A program made the translations under genes and the position numbers. Source: Candidatus Woesearchaeota archaeon (GTDB taxonomy: Archaea; Nanobdellota; Nanobdellia; Woesearchaeales; UBA9642). From it: a DNA stretch of 42,591 nucleotides. Under the pieces are notes generated by a model. The model was not told the DNA's origin and did not search any database. It was given only the letters and a program-made list of their open reading frames with translations. The stretch lies in contig DUIB01000020.1 in the NCBI GenBank assembly GCA_013330595.1, positions 1 to 42,591 of the forward strand, written 5' to 3'. Positions 18,222 through 24,480 of this stretch are shown piece after piece. Numbering within the stretch: position 1 is the stretch's first letter; every line of letters begins with the position of its first letter.

Positions 18222-18824
18222 ATGATGAGTATTTCGATCAGTATGGGAGTCATAGGCATAGCAGGGCCAAGTTGCAGCAGGAAATCAACAGTTGCAAGGA
18301 TGTTAGCAGAAGATTTAGATACAAATACTTTTATTCTAGATGAATTTTAGATTCCAGGAAAGAAGATCTATGTTAATTATAAGGATGAGAAAGTAAGATC
18401 TTATGATAACCCAGAATTATATGATGCTAAAAGAATGGCTGATTATATTATTGCATTGAGAGACAAGGGATTTGTAAAAGGAATAAAGATTAATCTTAAA
18501 GAGCATAAAAGTGAAGCATTTGAGATGCATAAAAAGCCATATTTATTGGTTGAAGGATTTTTAATATATGCTTATGAGAGCCTTGGAAGCCTTATTGATT
18601 ATAAGTTTTATATTGACATTCCGGATGAAGAGATCTTGAAAAGACGCAAGGTCAGGCCATTGCCTCCTCATGTTGATGAATCATTCATGAAAATCGGCAT
18701 GGACGAATACAGAAGATATGGATCAATGCAGAAATATCTTTCTGGTGTCATAGTTTTAGATGGGATGAAAGATCCTGAATATCTGACAAATCAAATTCTG
18801 CAGTATTTACAAAAACATTTATAA
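18222..18824 (+). pseudogene. Decayed P-loop nucleoside (uridine-type) kinase
   Basis: From ATG 18222 or 18243 the frame reads MGVIGIAGPSCSRKSTVARML..., a uridine-kinase-like N-terminus, but the second Gly of the Walker A motif (GxxxxGKS/T) is Arg, and TAG at 18348-18350 falls in LDEF*IPGKKIYVNY. The frame is then open to 18824 with LLVEGFLIYAYESL and a lid-like RRKVRPLPPHVDESFM segment. The ORF track lists only the part from 18435, which lacks the P-loop. Stop plus lost P-loop Gly make a pseudogene the best explanation; a base-call error is possible. Confidence 0.72.
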
Positions 18825-18879
18825 AAACCTTCTTTATTCATTGTCTTATGCCGAGGTGGCACAACCTGGTACTGCGCTG

Positions 18880-18910
18880 ACATAATTCCTTCGAAGAGAT
18901 TATGACGCAA
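18880..18910 (+). other. tRNA-Ser intron 1 (31 nt, position 29/30)
   Basis: Inner helix CATAAT/ATTATG; bulges TG|A and AA|G; central helix GCGC against ACGC with one C-A mismatch. The exon joint CTG|GA restores the anticodon stem. The same position and same bulges occur in initiator tRNA-Met intron 1. Confidence 0.82.
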
Positions 18911-18918
18911 GATTGCTA

Positions 18919-18957
18919 AGTACGAATGTGCTTATGATTACCGCGCAATACGCATTG
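18919..18957 (+). other. tRNA-Ser intron 2 (39 nt, position 37/38)
   Basis: Starts after A37 (GCTA|AGTACG) and ends CATTG|A38. The central helix is short (TGC of the loop against GCA). The boundaries are fixed by the mature loop TTGCTAA and stem CTGGA/TCCAG. Confidence 0.8.
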
Positions 18958-18986
18958 ATCCAGTGTCCGAAAGGATTTGTGGGTTC

Positions 18987-19087
18987 AAATCCCACCCTCG
19001 GCGTTTAGTGGGCTTGAGCTTTGCTCAACCCACACTTTTTATCAAATTTTTCGTAAAAATTTGGTGGAAATCCCACCCTCGGCGTTT
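18987..19087 (+). repeat. Direct repeat of the tRNA-Ser 3' end (18987-19006 and 19068-19087)
   Basis: AAATCCCACCCTCGGCGTTT occurs at the 3' end of tRNA-Ser and again exactly at 19068-19087. Duplicated tRNA 3' ends are typical att-like scars of integrated elements; only about 60 bases holding two hairpins lie between the copies, so any element is gone or very small. Confidence 0.75.
19008..19063 (+). repeat. Tandem double hairpin after tRNA-Ser
   Basis: Hairpin 1 pairs GTGGG(C)TTGAGC with GCTCAACCCAC around TTT, one C bulged, and is followed by a T-run. Hairpin 2 pairs CAAATTTTT with AAAAATTTG. It could be a processing or termination signal of tRNA-Ser. Confidence 0.6.
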
Positions 19088-19123
19088 TTATTATTCTAAT
19101 TCAGGCCATTTCCTGTTGATTAT

Positions 19124-19219
19124 GCACTCCTGTCTGCGTAAATAATTTTTTTTAAGAAAAGCTTTTTAAATGAACTAATTTTCTGCCCTACCATAGCGGG
19201 GTAGGGCAGACAGGAGTGC
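19124..19219. repeat. Split inverted copy of the initiator tRNA D-arm, upstream of the gene
   Basis: GCACTCCTGTCTGC (19124-19137) is the exact reverse complement of 19206-19219 in tRNA-iMet, and CTGCCCTACC (19183-19192) that of 19200-19209. The two pieces overlap by CTGC, as if one antisense copy of 19200-19219 had been opened by the 45-base stretch that now carries the promoter. Confidence 0.65.
19162..19170 (+). promoter_or_regulatory. TATA box of initiator tRNA-Met
   Basis: CTTTTTAAA lies about 25-33 bases upstream of the tRNA start, after an A-rich BRE-like stretch. Confidence 0.5.
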
Positions 19220-19225
19220 CCGATG

Positions 19226-19251
19226 ATCCTATTGACCTAGTAGGAGCGGAA
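19226..19251 (+). other. Initiator tRNA intron 1 (26 nt, position 29/30)
   Basis: Inner helix TCCTA/TAGGA; bulges TG|A and AA|G; central helix CCGA against GCGG (three pairs plus A-G). The exon joint ATG|GG restores stem ATGGG. Confidence 0.88.
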
Positions 19252-19259
19252 GGCTCATA

Positions 19260-19272
19260 AGCACTCTGAGAG
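19260..19272 (+). other. Initiator tRNA intron 2 (13 nt, position 37/38)
   Basis: AGCACTCTGAGAG. The central helix CTCA/TGAG is perfect, the bulges are TA|A and AG|A, and the inside is only a small loop. This is close to the smallest size a BHB intron can have. Confidence 0.88.
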
Positions 19273-19288
19273 ACCCATAGGTCGCTGG

Positions 19289-19314
19289 CCAGAGATGACA
19301 AATCTCTGGGCGAA
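19289..19314 (+). other. Initiator tRNA intron 3 (26 nt, position 53/54)
   Basis: Inner helix CAGAGAT/ATCTCTG; central helix CGCT/GGCG (one U-G); bulges GG|C and AA|T. Same site and same 3' bulge as the tRNA-Gly T-arm intron. Confidence 0.9.
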
Positions 19315-19320
19315 TTCAAA

Positions 19321-19354
19321 AAAGGCAATCGACTCGTTCGAGACCTCTTGAAAG
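19321..19354 (+). other. Initiator tRNA intron 4 (34 nt, position 59/60)
   Basis: Central helix TTCA/TGAA, bulges AA|A and AG|T, inner CTCG-TT-CGAG hairpin. It separates TTCAAA from T60 and the CCAGC stem strand. Confidence 0.88.
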
Positions 19355-19368
19355 TCCAGCCCCCGCTA

Positions 19369-19505
19369 TTTTTTCTTGAATCAAATATGATAAATCCAGA
19401 TATGCTTCTTCATGATGGTCATTAATACTGGATTCAAATCCCGAGTCCTTTACGTAGTCACTAGATAATAATAAAATTTATAAATAATGTGTTTGTCCTT
19501 AATAT
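19369..19505 (+). other. Spacer with a T-arm-like remnant
   Basis: Mostly AT-rich. ACTGGATTCAAATCCCGAG (from 19427) resembles a tRNA T-arm, but no matching acceptor or anticodon arm is present. TTTATAAAT about 19476-19484 is the likely TATA box of the gene at 19506. Confidence 0.35.
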
Positions 19506-20195
19506 ATGGTCGATAAGACAAATACGCCAAAACAATTAGGTTTAGATGAAGTCATAGCTAGAACTAGCTTTTTGACTTCCACTCAAAAGCAAAAATTTTA
19601 TACGGCTCTAATAGAAGTTCCGAGATACACTCCTGAGTATATAAGCAGATTCTTTGAAAAGCATGAAATATCGATGGCTAATCAGATAGAATGCATGAAT
19701 TTACTTGTGGCAAAGGGAACTAATTTTCAGACTATGGAGATGCTGATTCAGAACGGCTATAACCTGCAGCAAATAGACAGGGTATTAGACATTCATAGGA
19801 ATAATCTTCCCTCCTACATCAGAACTACGGTTAGAGAAATAGATAATGATCCTGAGCATGTTCCAGACCTTAGAGACTTTATATCATATGATCACATAAT
19901 TTTCTTAGATAGCATCACTGGCAGAAATGTCGATAATAAGATGATACAGCATTATATTGACAAAGTCACTGAATTTATCGATGATAATAATTTGCCTATC
20001 GGTGTCGGAGAAGCGCTATATGAAATAGAAGAGACATATGCAAGGCTTAAAAATAACATGACATTTGATGCCGCAATAATCCAAGCCTTAAATAAAATTC
20101 CTGAGGATAATCTTAATATTGAACAGCTAGAGGAGCTTGATGATTCTAGTTTATGTTTTGACAGGTTTTGCAATGGCGACCCCGGATATAAATAA
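19506..20195 (+). CDS. Unrecognised soluble protein, first of a two-gene pair
   Basis: A 229-residue, probably all-helical acidic protein (MVDKTNTPKQLGLDEVIART...), without membrane segments, cysteine motifs or a P-loop. It contains repeated short helical units such as TPEYISRFFEKHEIS and NLQQIDRVLDIHRNN, which could be helical repeats. A TATA-like element lies about 25 bases upstream, fitting a leaderless start. Its end overlaps the next gene by 23 bases in another frame, so the two are probably co-translated. It follows the tRNA pair and its duplicated tRNA end, a common site for accessory DNA. No function is claimed. Confidence 0.6.
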   Translation: MVDKTNTPKQLGLDEVIARTSFLTSTQKQKFYTALIEVPRYTPEYISRFFEKHEISMANQIECMNLLVAKGTNFQTMEMLIQNGYNLQQIDRVLDIHRNNLPSYIRTTVREIDNDPEHVPDLRDFISYDHIIFLDSITGRNVDNKMIQHYIDKVTEFIDDNNLPIGVGEALYEIEETYARLKNNMTFDAAIIQALNKIPEDNLNIEQLEELDDSSLCFDRFCNGDPGYK

Positions 20196-22191
20196 AATTC
20201 TGAAATCAATAGAGAAGTACGGTATCATGCCAGAGTTTGTCAGTAGCTTGAATTTGGTTCAGGCAGTTGAATATATGAAAAATCATTTTGATAGAGTTCT
20301 TCCAAAAATATATCGTGTCGATTTAGGGCTAGCAGATGATGATGAAGTGTTCAAAGACTTCAATAATACCCGGTCAATCATAAGAGATTCTTCTTTTGAG
20401 AAGATATATTGGGCGTCAAAAGAAAAGAGAAAAAAATCTAATAGAAAACTTGCACTTTCTCAAGAGAAAGAATTGGTCTATACAACAAGGATGGACAAAG
20501 GACTCGAAAGATTCGTATTAGGGGAATATCTCGACATTTTAAGAGCCTCTGTGGCAAATAGCGCGTTAGTCATAAACACCGTCAATCCCATCTATGGAAA
20601 TAATTTTTTCATAGATGCTCAGAGAATGTTTCAAAATGAATGGTTTAAGGATAAGGTTAATGAGCACAATGCCTTGATAGAGCAGACAAGAATAGATAGG
20701 GTTAATCAGACAACAAAGTCATTTGGCGGTAAATTAGGAAAAAATCAGGAAAGTATTGATACTCTAGAAAAAAGAATAAAATATGTTGATGAGTTCTTTA
20801 GAGACTATGAAACTTCAGAAATGCCATTCGATAATTTTGTCAGTTTAAGATATAAAGATTTTAAGTCTCGAGTATCAGAAAGCGGCTCAGGAGCATTATT
20901 TCTTCAATATGAAGACCTAAGGTTGGCACTCGCTGATTATAGAAAAGAACATAAAAAGAGTAGGAAGAATGATGAATATACTCAGACCACAAGAAAATTC
21001 ATGAAATTGATATCTGCCTTGAATTCCCAACTTCAAGAGTCTCTAGATGAAGATATGAACTTCTTCAGGGGGTTCTTTAGGTTTAATCTCCTTCAGATTG
21101 ATTCTAGAAGATATAAGCTATTCGCCGATAGCAGTCTGCTTAAAGAACATATAAAGAAATTCGGTGGAATATTCTACGGAGATTTTAATGAACAGCTTAT
21201 AAAATCAGATGAGAATTATAGAAAATTAAGTAATGATTACGAGATGCAGAAACAAAAGAGAGATTCCTCATATCCTGATCTTGTTAAGAGTAGGAGGAAA
21301 ATAAAGGATTATCTGAAAAAAGAACACAAACACTTGATAAGCGACAAGTTGAATGATAGTGATATTAGTAATATATTAGACCTGATCAAGAAGCAGGATA
21401 CTTTTTCTCCAGATGATGCAGTCAAAGAGATTCTAATAAATTACTATACCTGCACTAAGAAACATTCAGCTCTCCAAACAGAGTTTGAAAAAACCCGAAA
21501 ACAATTGACTGAATATTCTCTTAACAACAAGGTAGAGTTATTTAGAGCATATAAACATGACGAATTCATGAAGACATTAAAGAATTATCATATAAATAAA
21601 ATAAAGAAAATGATTAATACCTTAAATAAGTATCATAGCAGGATAAAAGAAAGGATATATGATTTAGAAGAGCAAGTATCTGAAAATGCTTCTGAAGATA
21701 TTGTAAGCCAAAAAATGAATTTTTCAGAGCTCGTAAAGTTCTACATTAGAGCCCTTCCAGACAAAAATCGTATTTTAGAACAATCCAGAGTGCTAAATAA
21801 AAATAGGCTCGAGACAATAACCTTATTGGCATTTGATGATTCTGGAAATATCTATTACCATAATTTAAGAGGGTTTGATTACTCTATAAGCAAAAATATG
21901 CTTCAGAAGACAAACAGAAAGATTGCGGCCATTGTGCCAAGTTTTATGCTGCTTAAATATGTGGATGTAAGTGCTCCTAGTAATGCCAAGCTATTGAAGT
22001 TAGGTGATGGTTCTGGGGATATTAGGATGTATCCTTCAATAATATTGGCTAATGATCTATATAATAGGTTGCTTTCAGACCCGATAAAAGGCAGTGTTAT
22101 AATCTCTTCTGAAAAATCTGGAGAAGGTTTCCAATATAGAGTTGAAGGGATTGTAGGTGCAGAAAAGCTTGATATCCAAAATATTTATTAA
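20173..22191 (+). CDS. Unrecognised 672-residue coiled-coil-rich protein
   Basis: The ORF track begins at 20137, but the ATG at 20173 (MATPDINKILKSI) is the more natural start because the upstream extension merely follows the preceding gene. The protein is Lys/Glu-rich with long helical stretches (roughly 180-330 and 380-560), including EEQVSENASEDIVSQK, and ends in a smaller mixed region with AAIVPSFMLLKYVDV and SEKSGEGFQYRVEG. No ATPase, nuclease or membrane motif is evident. It overlaps the 19506 gene and ends 22 bases before dus. It may be a filament, tether or scaffold; that is speculation. Confidence 0.6.
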   Translation: MATPDINKILKSIEKYGIMPEFVSSLNLVQAVEYMKNHFDRVLPKIYRVDLGLADDDEVFKDFNNTRSIIRDSSFEKIYWASKEKRKKSNRKLALSQEKELVYTTRMDKGLERFVLGEYLDILRASVANSALVINTVNPIYGNNFFIDAQRMFQNEWFKDKVNEHNALIEQTRIDRVNQTTKSFGGKLGKNQESIDTLEKRIKYVDEFFRDYETSEMPFDNFVSLRYKDFKSRVSESGSGALFLQYEDLRLALADYRKEHKKSRKNDEYTQTTRKFMKLISALNSQLQESLDEDMNFFRGFFRFNLLQIDSRRYKLFADSSLLKEHIKKFGGIFYGDFNEQLIKSDENYRKLSNDYEMQKQKRDSSYPDLVKSRRKIKDYLKKEHKHLISDKLNDSDISNILDLIKKQDTFSPDDAVKEILINYYTCTKKHSALQTEFEKTRKQLTEYSLNNKVELFRAYKHDEFMKTLKNYHINKIKKMINTLNKYHSRIKERIYDLEEQVSENASEDIVSQKMNFSELVKFYIRALPDKNRILEQSRVLNKNRLETITLLAFDDSGNIYYHNLRGFDYSISKNMLQKTNRKIAAIVPSFMLLKYVDVSAPSNAKLLKLGDGSGDIRMYPSIILANDLYNRLLSDPIKGSVIISSEKSGEGFQYRVEGIVGAEKLDIQNIY

Positions 22192-22213
22192 AATATGATA
22201 ATTCTATCAATTT

Positions 22214-23143
22214 ATGACCATATATAAATCAAAATCCTTTCTCGCTCCTTTGTCTGGGATAAATGATCCTGCATTCAGGTTATTATGCTCTGAATTAGGG
22301 GCAGGATTGACTTATACAGAATTAATCAGTATTCATGGTATATTACATCATAAGGATAATATTAGGAGTTTTATTGAATATTCTGACAATGAAAAGCCTA
22401 GAGCAATACAATTATTCGGTTCAGATATTGAAAAAACAGTTCAGGCAGCTGAAATTGTTGAGAAACATTTTGATATAATAGATTTCAATCTTGGATGTCC
22501 GAGCCCTAAAATAACTGAACAGAATGCAGGAGCAGCATTATTGAAAAAACCTGAACATGTCAAGAAGTTATTATCAAAATTAGTCAAGGCTGTTGATAAG
22601 CCTGTATCAATTAAAGTCAGGGCAGGCATTGACAATAAGTCTTGTTTTTTGTTTAAAAATATTGCAAAAATTGCAGAAGAGTCAGGAGTAAGCATGATTG
22701 CATTGCATGCAAGAACATTAAAACAAGGATATTCAGGGAAAGCAAATTGGGAATGGATAAAAGAATTAAAGGAAAGTGTTTCTATTCCTGTTATTGGAAA
22801 TGGTGATGTTAATACTCCTGAGGATGCAGAGAAGATGATTAAAGAGACTGGATGTGATTATGTTATGATAGGCAGAGCATCAATTGGCAATCCTTTTATT
22901 TTCAAACAATGCAATGATTATTTCAAGAATGGAAAATATGAAGTATTAAATGATAAGAAAAAAATTGATTATTTTTTCAAATATCTTGAATATGCAAAAG
23001 AGTTTGATGTATCTTTCTCAAAGATCAAAGTCCATGCAATGTGGCGCACAAAAGGCATGATAGGCGGAGCAGGATTGAGAAGAGAGATATCACAGGTTAA
23101 GAATTTAGATGAATTAAAAAAAATATTTCACAAACTTTATTAA
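22214..23143 (+). CDS. dus: tRNA-dihydrouridine synthase (Dus)
   Basis: A 309-residue FMN enzyme that reduces uridines in tRNA D-loops. Motifs in order: FLAPLSGINDPAFR at the start, FNLGCPSPKI with the catalytic Cys, SIKVRAGID, IALHARTLKQGYSGKANWEW, IPVIGNGDV and YVMIGRASIGNPFIF (FMN phosphate site). Length and barrel order match the family. It precedes rnhB on the same strand with 21 bases between. Confidence 0.93.
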   Translation: MTIYKSKSFLAPLSGINDPAFRLLCSELGAGLTYTELISIHGILHHKDNIRSFIEYSDNEKPRAIQLFGSDIEKTVQAAEIVEKHFDIIDFNLGCPSPKITEQNAGAALLKKPEHVKKLLSKLVKAVDKPVSIKVRAGIDNKSCFLFKNIAKIAEESGVSMIALHARTLKQGYSGKANWEWIKELKESVSIPVIGNGDVNTPEDAEKMIKETGCDYVMIGRASIGNPFIFKQCNDYFKNGKYEVLNDKKKIDYFFKYLEYAKEFDVSFSKIKVHAMWRTKGMIGGAGLRREISQVKNLDELKKIFHKLY

Positions 23144-23164
23144 ACATCTCATCAATTACACGTT

Positions 23165-23858
23165 ATGGCATTCATAGCAGGGATCGATGAGGCCGGCAGA
23201 TAAATCTTTTGGGATTTAGCCGAGAGGTCCATTAATCGGTCCTTTAGTTATAGTTTGTGCAGCGATAGCTCAAGATAGATTAAGCATTCTTAAGGAGCTT
23301 GGTGTCAAGGATTCTAAGTTATTGACTGAAAAGCAAAGAGAGGAAATATTCAAGAATATTGAGCATCAACTAAAATATGAACTGACTATCATTCAACCTA
23401 AGGATATTGATGAAGCTGTTAATGCAAAATCCTATAATCTTAATTGGCTTGAAGCAGACAAGGCAGCTGATCTATTGAATAAGATTGATACAAAACTTGA
23501 TAATGATGTTTCAGAGGTAATAGTTGATTGTCCTTCTAATAATACTAATGCCTATAAGAATTATCTTAAACAAAAGGTTGATAATGAAGAAATGAAATTA
23601 ACTGTTGAACATAAAGCAGATCTAAATCATTTAATTGTTGGAGCAGCATCAATAATAGCCAAAGTGACTAGAGAGAAAGAGATTGAGAAGATAAAGAAAA
23701 AGATCAAGATAGACTTTGGCTCCGGATATCCATCTGATCCTAAGACAAAGGAATTCCTGAAAAAATATTATTCACAATATCCATTGATATTCAGAAAGTC
23801 TTGGGAGCCATACAAGAGCATTGTTTCTTCAAAAAGCCAGACTAAATTATTCAGTTGA
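23165..23858 (+). CDS. rnhB: Ribonuclease HII, coding sequence split by a 25-nt BHB intron
   Basis: RNase HII removes RNA from RNA-DNA hybrids. Exon 1 is 23165-23199 (MAFIAGIDEAG plus AG of the Arg codon), the intron is 23200-23224, and exon 2 is 23225-23858 starting with A of the Arg codon and GPLIGPLVI. Spliced, the protein has 222 residues with catalytic DE in GIDEAGRGP, VDCPS, EHKAD and GAASIIAKVTRE, all as expected. Unspliced, TAA follows GIDEAGR directly, and 694 bases is not a multiple of three. The ORF track only shows an internal start at 23322, lacking the active-site Asp-Glu. The intron is required for activity, so splicing of mRNA by the tRNA-splicing endonuclease is predicted. 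Confidence 0.92.
23200..23224 (+). other. BHB intron in rnhB mRNA (25 nt)
   Basis: Perfect canonical BHB: central helix CGGC/GCCG, both bulges AGA (AG|A), inner helix TAAATC/GATTTA with loop TTTTGG. The exon joint GGCAG|AGGTCC restores codons GGC AGA GGT CCA (GRGP). It is the same core as tRNA-Thr intron 1. Confidence 0.92.
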
Positions 23859-23988
23859 TATTGTCTGGCTCACGTAGCTTATGAGACTGATTGTATACCG
23901 AGTTATTCATTATCGTTGATTAATCAAAAAGTTCGCTAGCGGGCAATGTTCAGTTAACTATTTAAATAACCTATTATTGGATGAAAGA
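23859..23988 (+). promoter_or_regulatory. rnhB-psiE spacer with TATA box
   Basis: Contains CTATTTAAATAAC (23958-23970), about 25 bases before ATG 23989, so the next mRNA is probably leaderless. The rest holds small palindromes (GATTAATC, GCTAGC) with no clear gene. Confidence 0.45.
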
Positions 23989-24477
23989 ATGGGAAAACCA
24001 CCTTTAATGAATGATCCTTCTAAGCAGCCATTGTACTTTAATCCTCATAATGAGCAATTCCATCATCCAGAAGATGATAATCCTGTATTTGTGAAGAAGA
24101 TTCTTCCGGTAATAAAATATGTTGCAAACATAATCATTGTTCTATTGATACTAGCATTAGTGATAACTATATTATACAAATTATATATTCTGTTCTTCAA
24201 AGATCTCATTTCAGGAGACTTTAATTCAATAATCAATGACTTGTTATTGACATTGATCCTTATTGAATTGTTCACAATATTATATTCATATCTTCAGAAG
24301 CATTACATCAAGGTTGAAAGGGTTGTTGAATTGGGAATGATCTCAATCATAAGAGAGATGCTGTTTAAAGTTGAGGTATTTGAAGCAAATAAGATCTATG
24401 CAATAGCAGTCCTTCTTGTAGCTTTTGGAGCATTGTTCTTTATTGAGAAATACTATTCAAGGACAAGGAATGTGTAG
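23989..24477 (+). CDS. PsiE-like membrane protein
   Basis: About 162 residues: a hydrophilic N-terminus (MGKPPLMNDPSKQ) and four membrane helices. The pattern LLLTLILIELFTILYSYLQKHYIKVERVVELGMISIIREMLF is that of the phosphate-starvation-inducible PsiE family (function unknown). The track start at 23977 is TTG; ATG 23989 fits the TATA spacing better. It ends TAG, and three bases later in the same frame begins the C39-like gene, so the two are co-transcribed. Confidence 0.75.
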   Translation: MGKPPLMNDPSKQPLYFNPHNEQFHHPEDDNPVFVKKILPVIKYVANIIIVLLILALVITILYKLYILFFKDLISGDFNSIINDLLLTLILIELFTILYSYLQKHYIKVERVVELGMISIIREMLFKVEVFEANKIYAIAVLLVAFGALFFIEKYYSRTRNV

Positions 24478-24480
24478 AAA

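Larger units (their letters stand above)
18850..19003 (+). tRNA. tRNA-Ser(GCT) with two BHB introns
   Basis: Acceptor GCCGAGG/CCTCGGC, G73 (the archaeal Ser discriminator), long class II variable arm (TCC-GAAA-GGA core) and T-arm GTGGG-TTCAAAT-CCCAC. Removal of 18880-18910 and 18919-18957 gives anticodon stem CTGGA/TCCAG and loop TTGCTAA, anticodon GCT. No CCA encoded. Introns lie at 29/30 and 37/38. A TATA-like TTTATAAAA overlaps the end of the preceding kinase remnant, about 25-30 bases upstream. The last 20 bases of the gene region are repeated 81 bases downstream. Confidence 0.92.
19195..19368 (+). tRNA. Initiator tRNA-Met(CAT) with four BHB introns
   Basis: Four introns (99 nt in all) split a 75-nt tRNA. 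The mature form is AGCGGGG, TA, D-stem GGGC/GCCC, G26, anticodon stem ATGGG/CCCAT, loop CTCATAA, variable AGGTC, T-stem GCTGG/CCAGC with loop TTCAAAT, CCCCGCT and A73. A1-U72 and the three G-C pairs at 29-31/39-41 identify the initiator. Every stem is fully paired after splicing and none of the later stems is formed contiguously in the gene, which strongly supports the intron calls. No CCA encoded. Standard tRNA scanners would probably miss it. It is followed by a T-run. Confidence 0.95.

Noticed and set aside
19427-19448. Fourth tRNA or a 3' half of a split tRNA after initiator tRNA
   Set aside because: Only a T-arm-like GGATTCAAATCC is present; no acceptor strand, anticodon arm or partner half can be matched.
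23870-23960. tRNA-like look of the spacer after rnhB (GCTCACGTAGCTTATGAGAC)
   Set aside because: No closed acceptor stem or T-loop could be formed.
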